Positions 52,743 through 61,755 of a stretch of DNA of 64,000 nucleotides are shown here, one piece after another (position 1 is the first letter of the stretch; each line of letters begins with the position of its first letter). The DNA comes from Deinococcus yavapaiensis KR-236 (lineage in GTDB: Bacteria > Deinococcota > Deinococci > Deinococcales > Deinococcaceae), in assembly GCF_003217515.1 (NCBI RefSeq), contig NZ_QJSX01000007.1, positions 140,944 through 204,943 on the forward strand, in the 5' to 3' direction. The notes beneath the pieces are model-generated. The model ran no database searches. It worked only from the letters and a program-made list of their open reading frames with translations, and was not told the DNA's origin. The position numbers and the translations under genes are program-made.

Positions 52743-55700
52743 ACCCGCAGCTCGCCGATCTCGCCGTGCGGATGCGCGCCCTGACGGCACGTCGAAGCGG
52801 CCTTGCGGTGGGCCTGTGGGGAGAGCCGGGGATCGGCAAGACGCACGCGGCCCGAAATCTGCTGCTCGGCACGCCCTGTCGTAGCTTGAGCGTGCCCGCG
52901 GCCACCTCACCGGCAGAATTGGCGCGGAGCCTGCACCGACCGGCGCGGTTGCCCGCGTGGGTGAGGCGGGTACTCGAACGGCTGGAAGCGGGCGAAGAGC
53001 TGGAGAATGCCCGCGCGGTGGACACCTTGGGAGCGGCCTTGGCAGCGCTTTCTCCCTTCGTGCTGCACTTGGAGGACCTGCACGAGGCCGACTCGGGGGG
53101 GCAGCGCCGAGTGGCCTCGCTGGCCTCGCTGATCAGGCGCGCCCGCGGTGTGGGGCTGCTGGTGACCAGCCGCGTCCCGCCTCCCGAAGAATTGGAACCG
53201 TTGAGGCTCTGGCCTCTGGATCGACCGGAATCCGACGCGCTGTTGGAGGCCGAGGCCGCCTCCGCGTTGCCCGCCGAGGCGCGAGCGTGGCTGTTCGGGC
53301 ACGCGGCGGGCAATCCCCTCTTCACCTTGGAGTATTTCCGATTGCTGGCGCGCCAGGGACACCTCTGGAACGACGGTCACCGCTGGCACTGGCGCGCTCC
53401 TCAGGGCGATCCCACGCCCGTGATGGTCGAAGCGCTGATCGAGCAGGCCGTGCTGAACGCCAGCGCCCTGCCGACACTCGCCGAGGTGATCGCGTGCAGG
53501 GCGCTGCTCCCGGTCGGCGCGGACCGCGCCTTGCTCGTCGTACTGACGGGTTTGACTCAGGAGGCGTTGACCGAGGCGGAACGCGAGTTGGAGCGGCAAG
53601 CCGTCTTCTCGGGAGGCGAGTTCACCCACCCGCTGTACCGCGAGACGGCGCTCAGGACGCTGCTGCCCCAACGCCGCCGCCGACTGGCTCGGCGGGCCCT
53701 GGCGGCGTTCGGGCACGACTTGCCAGCCGCGAGCCGTTTCGTGGAGGCGGCGGAGCTGGACTCGGAGGCCGCGCAGGACTGGCTGCTGAGGGCGGCGGAC
53801 CAGCGCGGCGCGGCAGGCGACGAGGTGGGAGCCGCTCGGCTCTGGGCGCGCAGCTTGCGCTACGCGACCCCCGAAGTGGCCGCCCGCAGGGCGCTGGCGG
53901 CGGCGTCCCGACTCAAAGAGGTCGACGTGCCGGAGGCGACACGCCTCGCCGAGCAGGCCGTGCAGGCACCTCGGCAGCGCAGCGAGGCCCTCTGGCTGCT
54001 GTCCGAATTGCTGGCGGCTCAAGGCCGTGGCACCTTGGCCGAGCAGCGGCTGATGCAGTTGCCTTCCGGCGAGCGCGAGGGAAACGCGTTCTGGGCGCGC
54101 GTGCTGACGCTGCGCGCCCAGAACAACGGGCGTCTGCTGGAGTTGCTCGATGAGCACCCCGGCGTCCTCGCCCACGCTGACCCGAGCACCGCCTGTCAAG
54201 TCGGCCGCTCACTGGCTTACTGCGGTCGGGCCACCGAGGCCGAAGCGGTCGCTCGGCATCTGCTCGCCCGACCGGGCGACGATCCCGGCGCGCGGATCAT
54301 GGGCCTCAAGGTGCTGTCAGTGGTGGCGCAAGTTCGAGCCGACTTCACGGCGATGGAGCGGCTGGAACGCGAGGTGCTGGATTTGGTGCGGCCCACTGGG
54401 AATCTACGCCTGATCGACGCCGCGCTGTTCAACCGCGCGATGGCCTTGGGTACGCTGGGGCGCTACCGCGAGCAGACCGCCTGCTTGGAAGAAGCGCTGA
54501 AGGTGTGTCAGGACCTCGGCGATCCGACCGCCTCGGCGATCGCGCAAGTCGCGCTCGGCAGTGCGCTGAGCGAGGCGGGCGAGTACCAGCAGGCCGAGAC
54601 GCTGCTTCAAGACGCCCGCTCCTTCTTGGAGAGCTTGGACGTGAGCGGTTATCTGGTGGACTGCGAGTGCGCCCTGAGCGCGCTGTATCAAGCGTGGCAG
54701 CCGCCCCACGGCCGAGTGCTGGCGACCCGTTACGCTCGGGCCGCCCTGTCCCACGCCCAAGAGTTCAACGATTCGCGCTCGCTGGCCGAGAGCCTGCCGG
54801 TCGCCGCGCTCGCCGAGTCTTGGGCGGGTCAGCCCACGTCGGCGTTGGCGCTGGCCGATCAAGCGGACGCGCTCGCCAACCAGCTGGACATGCCGCAGAT
54901 GAGCCGAGCCGCTCACGCGGCCCGTGGGGTCGCCCTGATCGCCCTCGGTCGTCCGGACGAAGGAGCCGAAGCCCTGCGAGCGGCCGAGCGGTTGGCGCGA
55001 GACATGGGCGATCTGCTCGCCGCGCACCGCACCGGCCTGCAACTCGACCGCTTGCACGGCGACTTGGCGTCTGCCAGGAAGCGGCTGACGTGGTTCGAAC
55101 GACGGGGACTGGGAGCAGGCGCCGATCTGGCGCGGCGATTGTTCCCGGACTTGAAGCCGACGCCCGAGCGAGGCGCGCCTCGCTCGAAAGAATCGATCCA
55201 CGGTCATCCTGCCCAGGAGAGCTTGCCCGCTCCTCTTCGGCTCGAAGCCCTCGGCACCCTGCGCTGCGGCGTTGCGGGTCAACCGAGGTTGGTGAGGGGG
55301 CACAAGCGCCGCGAGTTGCTGGCTTGCTTGCTGGAAGCCCGCCTGGCGGGCCGCTCGGAAGTGACGCGGCTTGGGCTGCTCGACTTGCTGTACCCCAGCC
55401 ACGACGAGCAGTTGGCGAGCGCCGCGCTGCGCGACATGGTGCATCACCTGCGCGCCGAGTGCGGCCCTCACCTGATCCTGACCACGCCCGGCGGTTACGC
55501 GCTCGGCCAAGTCAGCAGCGACGCCGAGGACTTCCTGCGAACAGGCGACACGCGCCTGTGGCGCGGAGTGTACCTGGCCAGTGAAGGCGCGGACCACGGG
55601 GACGACACGGTGAGGAGCGCGCTCTGCTTGGCGCTCGGCGAGCGGGCGGAAGCGTTGCTCACGAGCGACCCTGCCGAGGCGGCGCGGCTGGGCCGCCTGC

Positions 55701-55888
55701 TGCTGGCCGCCGATCCTTACGACCATACCGCCCTCGGCGTCACGCTGAACGCGTTGCGTGCGCTTCACAACCACCGCGGCCTGACCCAGACGTACGGGCA
55801 GGCCCGAGCGCGTCTGCTGGAGGTCGGCGAGCGACTGCCGGAGCACTGGGCCGATTACCTGGCCGTCAGAAGCGGCGGAACACCGTGA
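52739..55888 (+). CDS. Regulator with SARP domains at the C-terminus: ATPase, TPR, winged helix, BTAD
   Basis: This 1049-residue protein has an N-terminal AAA/STAND ATPase (Walker A GEPGIGKTH at 28-36; Walker B-like FVLHLEDLHEAD) and TPR-like helices (about 350-800). At about 832-935 comes a SARP-type winged helix (LRLEALGTLRCGVAGQPRLV, LLDLLYPSHDEQLASAALRD), followed by a BTAD-like tail (about 936-1049). In AfsR the DNA-binding part comes first, so the order is inverted. The next operon (55948) has an 11-bp-repeat site right after this gene. Start ATG 52739 is set by overlap with the 16-codon frame. Confidence 0.85.
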   Translation: MNPQLADLAVRMRALTARRSGLAVGLWGEPGIGKTHAARNLLLGTPCRSLSVPAATSPAELARSLHRPARLPAWVRRVLERLEAGEELENARAVDTLGAALAALSPFVLHLEDLHEADSGGQRRVASLASLIRRARGVGLLVTSRVPPPEELEPLRLWPLDRPESDALLEAEAASALPAEARAWLFGHAAGNPLFTLEYFRLLARQGHLWNDGHRWHWRAPQGDPTPVMVEALIEQAVLNASALPTLAEVIACRALLPVGADRALLVVLTGLTQEALTEAERELERQAVFSGGEFTHPLYRETALRTLLPQRRRRLARRALAAFGHDLPAASRFVEAAELDSEAAQDWLLRAADQRGAAGDEVGAARLWARSLRYATPEVAARRALAAASRLKEVDVPEATRLAEQAVQAPRQRSEALWLLSELLAAQGRGTLAEQRLMQLPSGEREGNAFWARVLTLRAQNNGRLLELLDEHPGVLAHADPSTACQVGRSLAYCGRATEAEAVARHLLARPGDDPGARIMGLKVLSVVAQVRADFTAMERLEREVLDLVRPTGNLRLIDAALFNRAMALGTLGRYREQTACLEEALKVCQDLGDPTASAIAQVALGSALSEAGEYQQAETLLQDARSFLESLDVSGYLVDCECALSALYQAWQPPHGRVLATRYARAALSHAQEFNDSRSLAESLPVAALAESWAGQPTSALALADQADALANQLDMPQMSRAAHAARGVALIALGRPDEGAEALRAAERLARDMGDLLAAHRTGLQLDRLHGDLASARKRLTWFERRGLGAGADLARRLFPDLKPTPERGAPRSKESIHGHPAQESLPAPLRLEALGTLRCGVAGQPRLVRGHKRRELLACLLEARLAGRSEVTRLGLLDLLYPSHDEQLASAALRDMVHHLRAECGPHLILTTPGGYALGQVSSDAEDFLRTGDTRLWRGVYLASEGADHGDDTVRSALCLALGERAEALLTSDPAEAARLGRLLLAADPYDHTALGVTLNALRALHNHRGLTQTYGQARARLLEVGERLPEHWADYLAVRSGGTP

Positions 55889-55892
55889 CCGT

Positions 55893-55925
55893 CTGACGGG
55901 CGTCTCACAGCGTCGCCTTCACAGT
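55893..55925 (+). promoter_or_regulatory. 11-bp direct-repeat promoter (site l)
   Basis: CTGACG (55893-55898), N5, CTCACA (55904-55909), N10, CACAGT (55920-55925). It lies between the regulator stop and the zinc-ribbon/metalloprotease operon, 23 bp before the GTG. Confidence 0.55.
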
Positions 55926-55947
55926 GAGCGTGAAGGAGGCGGCGCCT

Positions 55948-56220
55948 GTGGAAGACGGGAAGGGGAAGAACGCGGCGAAGAGCGACGAAAGGTTGGCCTA
56001 CCGCCTGTGCCCACGCTGCCTGCGGGCCGTTCCCGCCACCTCGGGCGAACGGTACTGCGTCAACGACGGCGTGCGACTGCTCGAAGCGTGCCCTCGGTGC
56101 GGCGCGCCCATCGCCTCGCCTTACGCCCGCTTCTGTCCGCGCTGCGGCGCGCCGCTGGCCGAGAACGGCTCGGCCTTGACGTCCAGGTCCTCTCAACCCA
56201 CGTCCCAGGAGGAACCGTGA
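55948..56220 (+). CDS. Small double zinc-ribbon protein
   Basis: This 90-residue protein has two zinc-ribbon-like units: LCPRCLRAVPATSGERYC and CPRCGAPIASPYARFCPRCG. Eight or nine cysteines are available for metal binding. It has no signal peptide and is cytoplasmic. Such ribbons often mediate protein contact. GTG 55948 is chosen for AAGGAGG 8 nt upstream; the frame is open from 55924. Its stop overlaps the metalloprotease GTG (GTGA). Confidence 0.75.
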   Translation: MEDGKGKNAAKSDERLAYRLCPRCLRAVPATSGERYCVNDGVRLLEACPRCGAPIASPYARFCPRCGAPLAENGSALTSRSSQPTSQEEP

Positions 56221-57920
56221 ACCGTTCGACTTCCCTGAAATCAAGCTTGATCGTCTTGCTGTGCGCCGGACTTGCCTCCGCGCAAGAACGCGTCGGCAGC
56301 CACTCGCAGCCGCTGACCGTCAAGAACGTGCGCCTCTGGACCCAGAATGGCAACACCGTGCCGGTGTGCTGGGAAACACCAGGCTACGCCCGTGAAAAGG
56401 CCATCGTGCAAGCGGCCGTCATCAGCACTTGGCAGTGGCACGCCAAGGTCAACTTCACCGGTTGGGGAGCCTGCCCGACGGGCGGCATCGGCGGCAGTGC
56501 CACGGTGAAACAGGTGCGGGTGCGCATCACGGCGCAAGGCACCGCGAACGCGGGAGCCGGAGGCTCGGCGCGGCTGGGCATGGACGCCCTCAGCAGCGCC
56601 AACGACAACGATCCGGGCGTCTCGCTGTCGTTCAACCCTGACGGCAGCGCGAATCGGGGACGCGTCGAGTACGTCGGCGTTCACGAGTTCGGCCACGTGC
56701 TGGGATTCGTTCACGAGCAGGACACCCCCGGCAACCCTGAAGGACCGGCTCGTTGCGCCAGTCCAGGCAACGAACCGAATTCGACGTCCCTCACCGCTTA
56801 CGACCGCGATTCAATCATGAATTACTGCAACCGCGACGGCAATATGACCGGCAACCTCACCGACATCGACATTCAAGGAGTGCAGGCCGTGTACGGCGTC
56901 CGCTTTCCGAACCTCGCGGCACGAAACACCTGCGCTTCGGCCCTCACTCGGCAGACCGCCTCGGTCGCCTGGGCTTGGAACGACGGCAGCAACCAAGCTT
57001 CCATCGCCCTCTTTCCATCGTCAGGAACGAAGTTCACCGACCGCGCCGTGCTGAGTTCACGTGACGGCGGGTGGGGCGACTCGGTGAAGTGGTTCGCCGG
57101 TGATTTCAACGCCGACGGCAAAAGCGACATCGGAGCGGCGTGGAACAACGGCGGTCACGCCACCCTCACGATGCGGCTGTCCACTGGCAGCGCTCTTCGT
57201 CAAGCGCACTGGCTGATCGAAGCGGGAGGCTGGATCGACACCACCATCTACTTGCCGGGTGACTTCAACGGCGACGGCAAAACCGACGTGGCCGGCGTGT
57301 GGAACAACGCCGGCAAGGTCTCCATCGCGGTCTTCTTGTCGGACGGCCAGAAATTCACAGGTTGGACGCAGTGGAGCGACCGTGACGGTGGTTGGGCGGA
57401 GACGGTGAAGTGGTTCGCCGGAGACTTCGACGGTGACGGCAAAAGTGACATCGGCGCCGCCTGGAACAACGGTGGCCGCACCACCCTGACCGTCCGCGCC
57501 TCGACCGGCAGAAGTTTTGTCGCCGCTCACTGGCTGACCGACGCGGGCCGCTGGACGGACACCGCCGCCTTTGTCGCGGGCGATTTCAACGGTGATGGTC
57601 GTGCCGACGTGGCGCGGCTGTGGAATGACCTCGGCAACAACTCCACCGACGTCACGTTGTCGAACGGCAGGGCCTTTCAGGGCGCTTCGGCTTGGAGTAC
57701 GCGCGACGGCGGTTGGATTCAGGGAGCGGCCGTCAAATGGATCGCGGGCGATTTCAACGGTGACGGCAAAACCGATATTGGCGCGGCCTGGAACGATCAG
57801 CAACTGAACACCCTGACGATCCGCGCCTCCACCGGAAGCAGCTTTGCCCCCGCCCACTGGGCAGTTCGCGCCGGCGGCTGGCGTGACTCGGCCGCTTGGT
57901 GTGCCGGGCACTTCCAATAG
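56217..57920 (+). CDS. Secreted metzincin metalloprotease with FG-GAP/VCBS-type repeats
   Basis: This 567-residue protein has a signal peptide (about 1-22) and a catalytic domain (about 30-230) with HEFGHVLGFVHEQ (His156, Glu157, His160, His166). The HExxHxxGxxHEQ form is astacin-like, and SIMNY (Met201) is the Met-turn. Residues about 255-567 hold five repeats with DFNGDGKTD-type loops (DxDxDG, calcium-binding), as in FG-GAP/VCBS domains that build beta-propellers and bind extracellular ligands. It is secreted and proteolytic. The GTG has AGGAGG upstream and overlaps the zinc-ribbon gene. Confidence 0.9.
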   Translation: MNRSTSLKSSLIVLLCAGLASAQERVGSHSQPLTVKNVRLWTQNGNTVPVCWETPGYAREKAIVQAAVISTWQWHAKVNFTGWGACPTGGIGGSATVKQVRVRITAQGTANAGAGGSARLGMDALSSANDNDPGVSLSFNPDGSANRGRVEYVGVHEFGHVLGFVHEQDTPGNPEGPARCASPGNEPNSTSLTAYDRDSIMNYCNRDGNMTGNLTDIDIQGVQAVYGVRFPNLAARNTCASALTRQTASVAWAWNDGSNQASIALFPSSGTKFTDRAVLSSRDGGWGDSVKWFAGDFNADGKSDIGAAWNNGGHATLTMRLSTGSALRQAHWLIEAGGWIDTTIYLPGDFNGDGKTDVAGVWNNAGKVSIAVFLSDGQKFTGWTQWSDRDGGWAETVKWFAGDFDGDGKSDIGAAWNNGGRTTLTVRASTGRSFVAAHWLTDAGRWTDTAAFVAGDFNGDGRADVARLWNDLGNNSTDVTLSNGRAFQGASAWSTRDGGWIQGAAVKWIAGDFNGDGKTDIGAAWNDQQLNTLTIRASTGSSFAPAHWAVRAGGWRDSAAWCAGHFQ

Positions 57921-57939
57921 CCTGCGCCGAAACCATCCC

Positions 57940-57975
57940 GCAGGGAAGCGCGGGTGTTCGACCGCGCTTCCCTGC
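57940..57975 (+). terminator. Hairpin terminator or attenuator
   Basis: A 14-bp perfect stem (57940-57953 with 57962-57975) and 8-nt loop lie between the metalloprotease gene and the next gene on the same strand. No T-run follows, so partial read-through is possible. Confidence 0.6.
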
Positions 57976-57991
57976 CTCCCGAAGGAGACCC

Positions 57992-58447
57992 ATGTCCGCT
58001 GCCCCATTGTCTCGTTGGCTGACTGCCTTGTTGCTGAGCGTCTGGACGGGTGAAGCCGTCGCTCAGCAGGCTCCTTCCGAACCCGCGTCCCGTTCCACGC
58101 TGCTGGGATTGCCCCTTTCCGATGCCCCGCGGCGCTTGACCAGCGGCGCCGGCTACGTGGCCGAGATCGCCCAGATGAACAAGGGCGCCCTCTCTTGGAC
58201 GTTGGGCCCGTGCCGCCGTTATGAGCTGTTGTACTGGACGACCGCCCTCAAGGTTCAGCCCTCCGTGGCGCTCGCCCATTTCAAGGCCGCGGTCCACGCG
58301 GCAGGCTGGAAACAAACGACGGTCGCGGACTTCACGCCGCTCGGAGGGCTGGAGGCGTTCGTGCTCAGCAAGGACGGCCGGCGGGTGCTCGCTTCGGTGG
58401 TGCTCGGCCGTGGCCCCAGCCTCTCGCTGTGCGAACTGCCGCGCTAA
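57992..58447 (+). CDS. Exported hypothetical protein
   Basis: This 151-residue protein has a signal peptide (LSRWLTALLLSVWTGEAVAQ). A small alpha/beta mature domain with two cysteines follows (GPCRRYELLYWTTALKVQP and LSLCELPR). No family is recognised. The ATG at 57992 has AAGGAG 5 nt upstream. It probably continues the metalloprotease transcription unit beyond the hairpin at 57940. Confidence 0.7.
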   Translation: MSAAPLSRWLTALLLSVWTGEAVAQQAPSEPASRSTLLGLPLSDAPRRLTSGAGYVAEIAQMNKGALSWTLGPCRRYELLYWTTALKVQPSVALAHFKAAVHAAGWKQTTVADFTPLGGLEAFVLSKDGRRVLASVVLGRGPSLSLCELPR

Positions 58448-58669
58448 CTCCACGCCTGCGCTCGCTCCTCGCGAGGAGGTGACGACCACCAAGGCGCTGG
58501 CCCTGCTTCCCGTGACCTTCCCGTGCTGACCGCGTATTTCCGCTCACCCGCCTCGACCAGCAGATCGACCATGGGACGCCGACGCTCGGCGCCTTCCTGA
58601 GCTCGGTCGTAGCGCCCGCCATCCTCGCCCACCTTGCCGCCCTCATCCAAAGAAGCGCCGGGAGTCCCC

Positions 58670-59389
58670 ATGAAAAAGATCACCCTGCTTGTCTCCGCCC
58701 TGCTCGTCCCCGCCTTGCTCGGCACCGTCGCCCTCGCGGCAAGTCCGACCTACAGCGTGATCGTGAACGGGCAGGTGGCCCCCGATCAGGCCATCGTGAT
58801 CGGCGGCAAGACCTACGTGCCGCTCACGGCCCTGAAGCTGCTGGGCGTGAGTTCGAGTCTGAAGGGCAGTACCCTCACGCTGGGAGCACAGAACGCCGCG
58901 GCAATCGCGCCCGGTGGAGCCAATCAGCGCGCCTCGCTGGAAGGCTGCGTCGGCGAGACGCTCTTCAACGGCGTCTGGCGGATGACGGTGAGGAAGGTGG
59001 AGGCCATCGGGCCCGACGTCGGGCTCGGGCCCGGCTGGGGCGTCACCGTCGAACTCAGGAACGGCACGACGACCAAGACGAACTTGCACGACACGGGGTT
59101 GGAGAACATCGACTTGTCGCTGCCGAACGGCAACACCTTGACGTTCGAGGAACGGACGGCCGAGGAGGGCTTCATCTACAAGGAACTGGCCCAGGCCAGC
59201 GGCGTGACCTACCAGTTGCGCTTCCACGTGCAGGACACCCGGGCACCCGCCAGCAGCGTGCCTCGTCCGGCCAAGCTGACGATTCAGCTCAACCCGGCAC
59301 GCCTGACGGCGGGCTACCTGATCGCGGGCAAGGTCGCCTACACCACGCCTACCCCCAGCTTCCGGGTGCGGCTGGATTGCCAGAAGTGA
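58670..59389 (+). CDS. Exported protein with copper amine oxidase N-terminal-like (stalk) domain
   Basis: This 239-residue protein has a signal peptide (MKKITLLVSALLVPALLGTV). A short domain follows, VNGQVAPDQAIVIGGKTYVP and LTALKLLGVSSSLKGSTLTL (about 28-72), matching the copper-amine-oxidase N1 stalk domain found on cell-wall-associated proteins. The rest (about 85-239) is a beta-rich unknown domain. It is probably surface-exposed. The stretch 58448-58669 holds no supported gene. The ATG has GGGAG upstream. Confidence 0.75.
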   Translation: MKKITLLVSALLVPALLGTVALAASPTYSVIVNGQVAPDQAIVIGGKTYVPLTALKLLGVSSSLKGSTLTLGAQNAAAIAPGGANQRASLEGCVGETLFNGVWRMTVRKVEAIGPDVGLGPGWGVTVELRNGTTTKTNLHDTGLENIDLSLPNGNTLTFEERTAEEGFIYKELAQASGVTYQLRFHVQDTRAPASSVPRPAKLTIQLNPARLTAGYLIAGKVAYTTPTPSFRVRLDCQK

Positions 59390-59405
59390 GCTCACCGGCA
59401 GTGTG

Positions 59406-59419
59406 TGAAGTCGACTTCA
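59406..59419. repeat. 14-bp perfect palindrome
   Basis: TGAAGTCGACTTCA, 17 bp after the stop of the stalk-domain gene. It could be a regulator site or a short terminator; there is no T-run. Confidence 0.35.
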
Positions 59420-59501
59420 GTCGCGTCTACGTTCCTGACAGGGAGGCCCGAAGGGCAGGCAGCGCGAGAGGACGCACGCGCATCTGCTGGAGAAGTGCTG
59501 C

Positions 59502-59533
59502 GTCACCGGGGCGTCGTCCGCAGGGAGTACAGT
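59502..59533 (+). promoter_or_regulatory. Degenerate 11-bp direct-repeat site (site m)
   Basis: GTCACC (59502-59507), N5, GTCGTC (59513-59518), N9, TACAGT (59528-59533). One repeat is imperfect and the spacing to the -10 is one base short. It precedes a broken SARP-like frame. Confidence 0.25.
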
Positions 59534-59574
59534 ATGGATGAGCCAGGCTCATGGCAGCCGGGAGAACAGGGCCT

Positions 59575-59932
59575 ATGCTGGAACTCGAGGTTCGGCTTTT
59601 CGAGACGCTCCAAGTCACCTGCCACGGACACTCCGTGACGCCGCCGCACGCTCTGTGTCAGGACGCCGTGGCCTGGAGTGGCCGTGACGCGAACTTCGAC
59701 GTCCACGACGGGGGCGACCTCCGGCCAGGGAACGCCGACGCCCTCAAGAACCGGGTGATGCACACCTGGGAAATGCTGCAGCCCCATTCGCCGGGGTGCG
59801 TCCGTCAACTCGACGATGGACGAGGAACAAGACCGCGTCCGGGCACTGGAGCGCGACCACCACGAGCGGCTCGCACGGGTCAAGGCCGGGATGACCCGCA
59901 GAACGTATTCAGCGTCGACCAGGACATTTTGA
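59575..59932 (+). pseudogene. Remnant of a SARP-type regulator gene
   Basis: ATG 59575 opens with LELEVRLFETLQVTCHGHSV, the first strands of a SARP winged helix (compare LRLHLLGRPRLMMGEHDVTV at 52119). The frame then loses all SARP likeness within about 30 residues. A later segment in another frame (MDEEQDRVRALERDHHERLA, from 59816) looks helical and coding. No recognisable BTAD or ATPase remains. The rest of 59390-60069 is otherwise gene-free. Confidence 0.4.
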
Positions 59933-60069
59933 TGTGAGGAGGCCGTGGAGCCAGCGAAGGCCTGCTGGCCAGCTGAGCACGGCCACACCGTCGAGCCCGC
60001 GAAGGGTGTCAGCCTGTTCTCCCGCTCCTCACCTTTGCCTCTGTCTTACCGCGACCCGTGGAGGCTCTT

Positions 60070-61461
60070 ATGCAGAAGAAGTCGATCAGCCGCGCGCTTC
60101 TCGCTCTGGCCCTGGCGCTCACTGTGGCGGGCGTCACCCACTCCCAGCCCGTTCCGCTGGTGAACAACACCGGCGCGCTCGCCCGCGGGTGCCGCACCGG
60201 CACCCTCGCCCGCATCGATCCGCAATGGGTGAGCGTGGAAGCCAGCGATCGGCCCCGAGTCGCGGAGGGCACCGTCACCCTGAGCAAGGTCACGCACGAG
60301 GACAACCCCGCAAATCACACCAGCCACGACTGGAACTTCGACGTCGTGCTCGACCCCTCCTACCAAGGGCTGCACAGCGACGCCAATCCCGTCGAGGATG
60401 GCCAGCGTCAGATGGAGATGGAGTGGGAGACTCGGTATTTCCCGCCGCAGTTCTGGCCGGTGGCCGGGGACCGCGTCTGGCTGATGGGCCGCTGGATCTT
60501 CGACTGCGGTCACCCACCTTACCGCACGGAGATTCACCCGCCGAAAGCCGTGGCGTTCACGCGCCTCGAACCCACCTTGTTCCCCGGCCAGACCATGCCC
60601 GCCCTCACGAACCGGACGTACGTGTACGTGCACGGACGCAGCGGGTATTACCGCTCGCCGGTCGCCACGCAGAATTACGAGTTCGACGTTCCCCTGCCTC
60701 CCAAACCGTTTGTCGACACGCCCCTGCGCCGCAACGAGTTGCGCGCCGAGGTCCTGTCCCTTCCCTTCGGCGGCCCGCGCCCCATCCTCACGCCCCAGCC
60801 AGCGAACAACCCCACTCGCGTGCACGTGGTGTACCCGCTCGCGCTGGGCAACCCGGACCCGAACCTCCGCTTCGGAGCGGTGCTCGCGGTGGGCTGGCAG
60901 GAAGTCGCTCGGCGCCCGGCTCTCCCTCTGGGGGACCTTCGCCAGGGGAGCGGCCCTCCCCGGTTCCGGCAGTTGCGGGTCACGTTCGACAGTCTGAAGA
61001 TCAACGAGGACCATGATCCTCTCGCGTCGGGAGAGTGGAACTTCTGGGTCCGGGCGGGCAGCACGTGGTTCGAGGTGCGTGGGCTGGGGGACGTGGATGA
61101 CGGCGACACGATTCAGATCCGGCAGTCGACGACGTTCATCGTGCCGGAGAACGGTTCGTGGAGCGTGCAGACGACTGGCTGGGAAGATGACTGTGACGAC
61201 CGCTTCAGCGACTCGGAAGCGGAGGCCGAGCGGAATGACGCCTCGCTGGCCGACTTGCAGTGCTTGCTGGACGGCAACGACCGAATCGGCACGTTGAACC
61301 GGACGTACACGTCATCCTCGAACTTTGGTCTGGGAGCGCACGATGACACGTCCGCTCGCAATGGCGACTCGGACACGCAGAGGGATTTCAACTTGCGCTA
61401 CCACGTGGAGGAAGTGGCGCGCTACCCGCAGGCGGGAATACAGCCTCCGGTCAATCGCTGA
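60070..61461 (+). CDS. Large exported protein of unknown function
   Basis: This 463-residue protein has a signal peptide (ISRALLALALALTVAGVTHS). The mature part is beta-rich, with HDWNFDVVLDPSYQGLHSDA and GRWIFDCGHPPYRTEIHPPK. I recall the second pattern, W-DCGH followed by R-TE-HP, from secreted actinobacterial and Deinococcus proteins of unknown role. The His, Asp and Cys residues could bind metal. A C-terminal acidic region (DSEAEAERND) follows. The ATG has GGAGG 5 nt upstream. Confidence 0.75.
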   Translation: MQKKSISRALLALALALTVAGVTHSQPVPLVNNTGALARGCRTGTLARIDPQWVSVEASDRPRVAEGTVTLSKVTHEDNPANHTSHDWNFDVVLDPSYQGLHSDANPVEDGQRQMEMEWETRYFPPQFWPVAGDRVWLMGRWIFDCGHPPYRTEIHPPKAVAFTRLEPTLFPGQTMPALTNRTYVYVHGRSGYYRSPVATQNYEFDVPLPPKPFVDTPLRRNELRAEVLSLPFGGPRPILTPQPANNPTRVHVVYPLALGNPDPNLRFGAVLAVGWQEVARRPALPLGDLRQGSGPPRFRQLRVTFDSLKINEDHDPLASGEWNFWVRAGSTWFEVRGLGDVDDGDTIQIRQSTTFIVPENGSWSVQTTGWEDDCDDRFSDSEAEAERNDASLADLQCLLDGNDRIGTLNRTYTSSSNFGLGAHDDTSARNGDSDTQRDFNLRYHVEEVARYPQAGIQPPVNR

Positions 61462-61755
61462 CGATCAGCACGCCCGAGGACTCGTTTCACGCCCGGTCAT
61501 GCTCCCGGAAATCCTTCCAAAATCACCCGCTCACTTGCAGGGGTTCGGCACACGGCGGGGACATCATGGGCAAGCAACGGAAAAACTGGCCGACACCAAG
61601 AAGCAGATGGCGGGTTGCTGAGTCCGGCTCAACTTCTCGTCGTCTACGAGGAGCCCTCCGCATCTGAGCAGCTCACCGCCCCTTTCCCGAGCCCGACGAA
61701 CACACGCGCGAGTAGCAGATTCCCGAGAACGACAGAGCCATCTTGAGGAGCGTCT

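Noticed and set aside
54404..55846. 480-codon minus-strand frame opposite the inverted SARP gene
   Set aside because: Glutamine- and arginine-rich shadow; the plus-strand ATPase, TPR and SARP domains are recognisable.
58500..58545. Direct repeat TTCCCGTG with 11-bp period
   Set aside because: The hexamers and -10 distance do not match the promoter class, and no good -10 lies at the right place.
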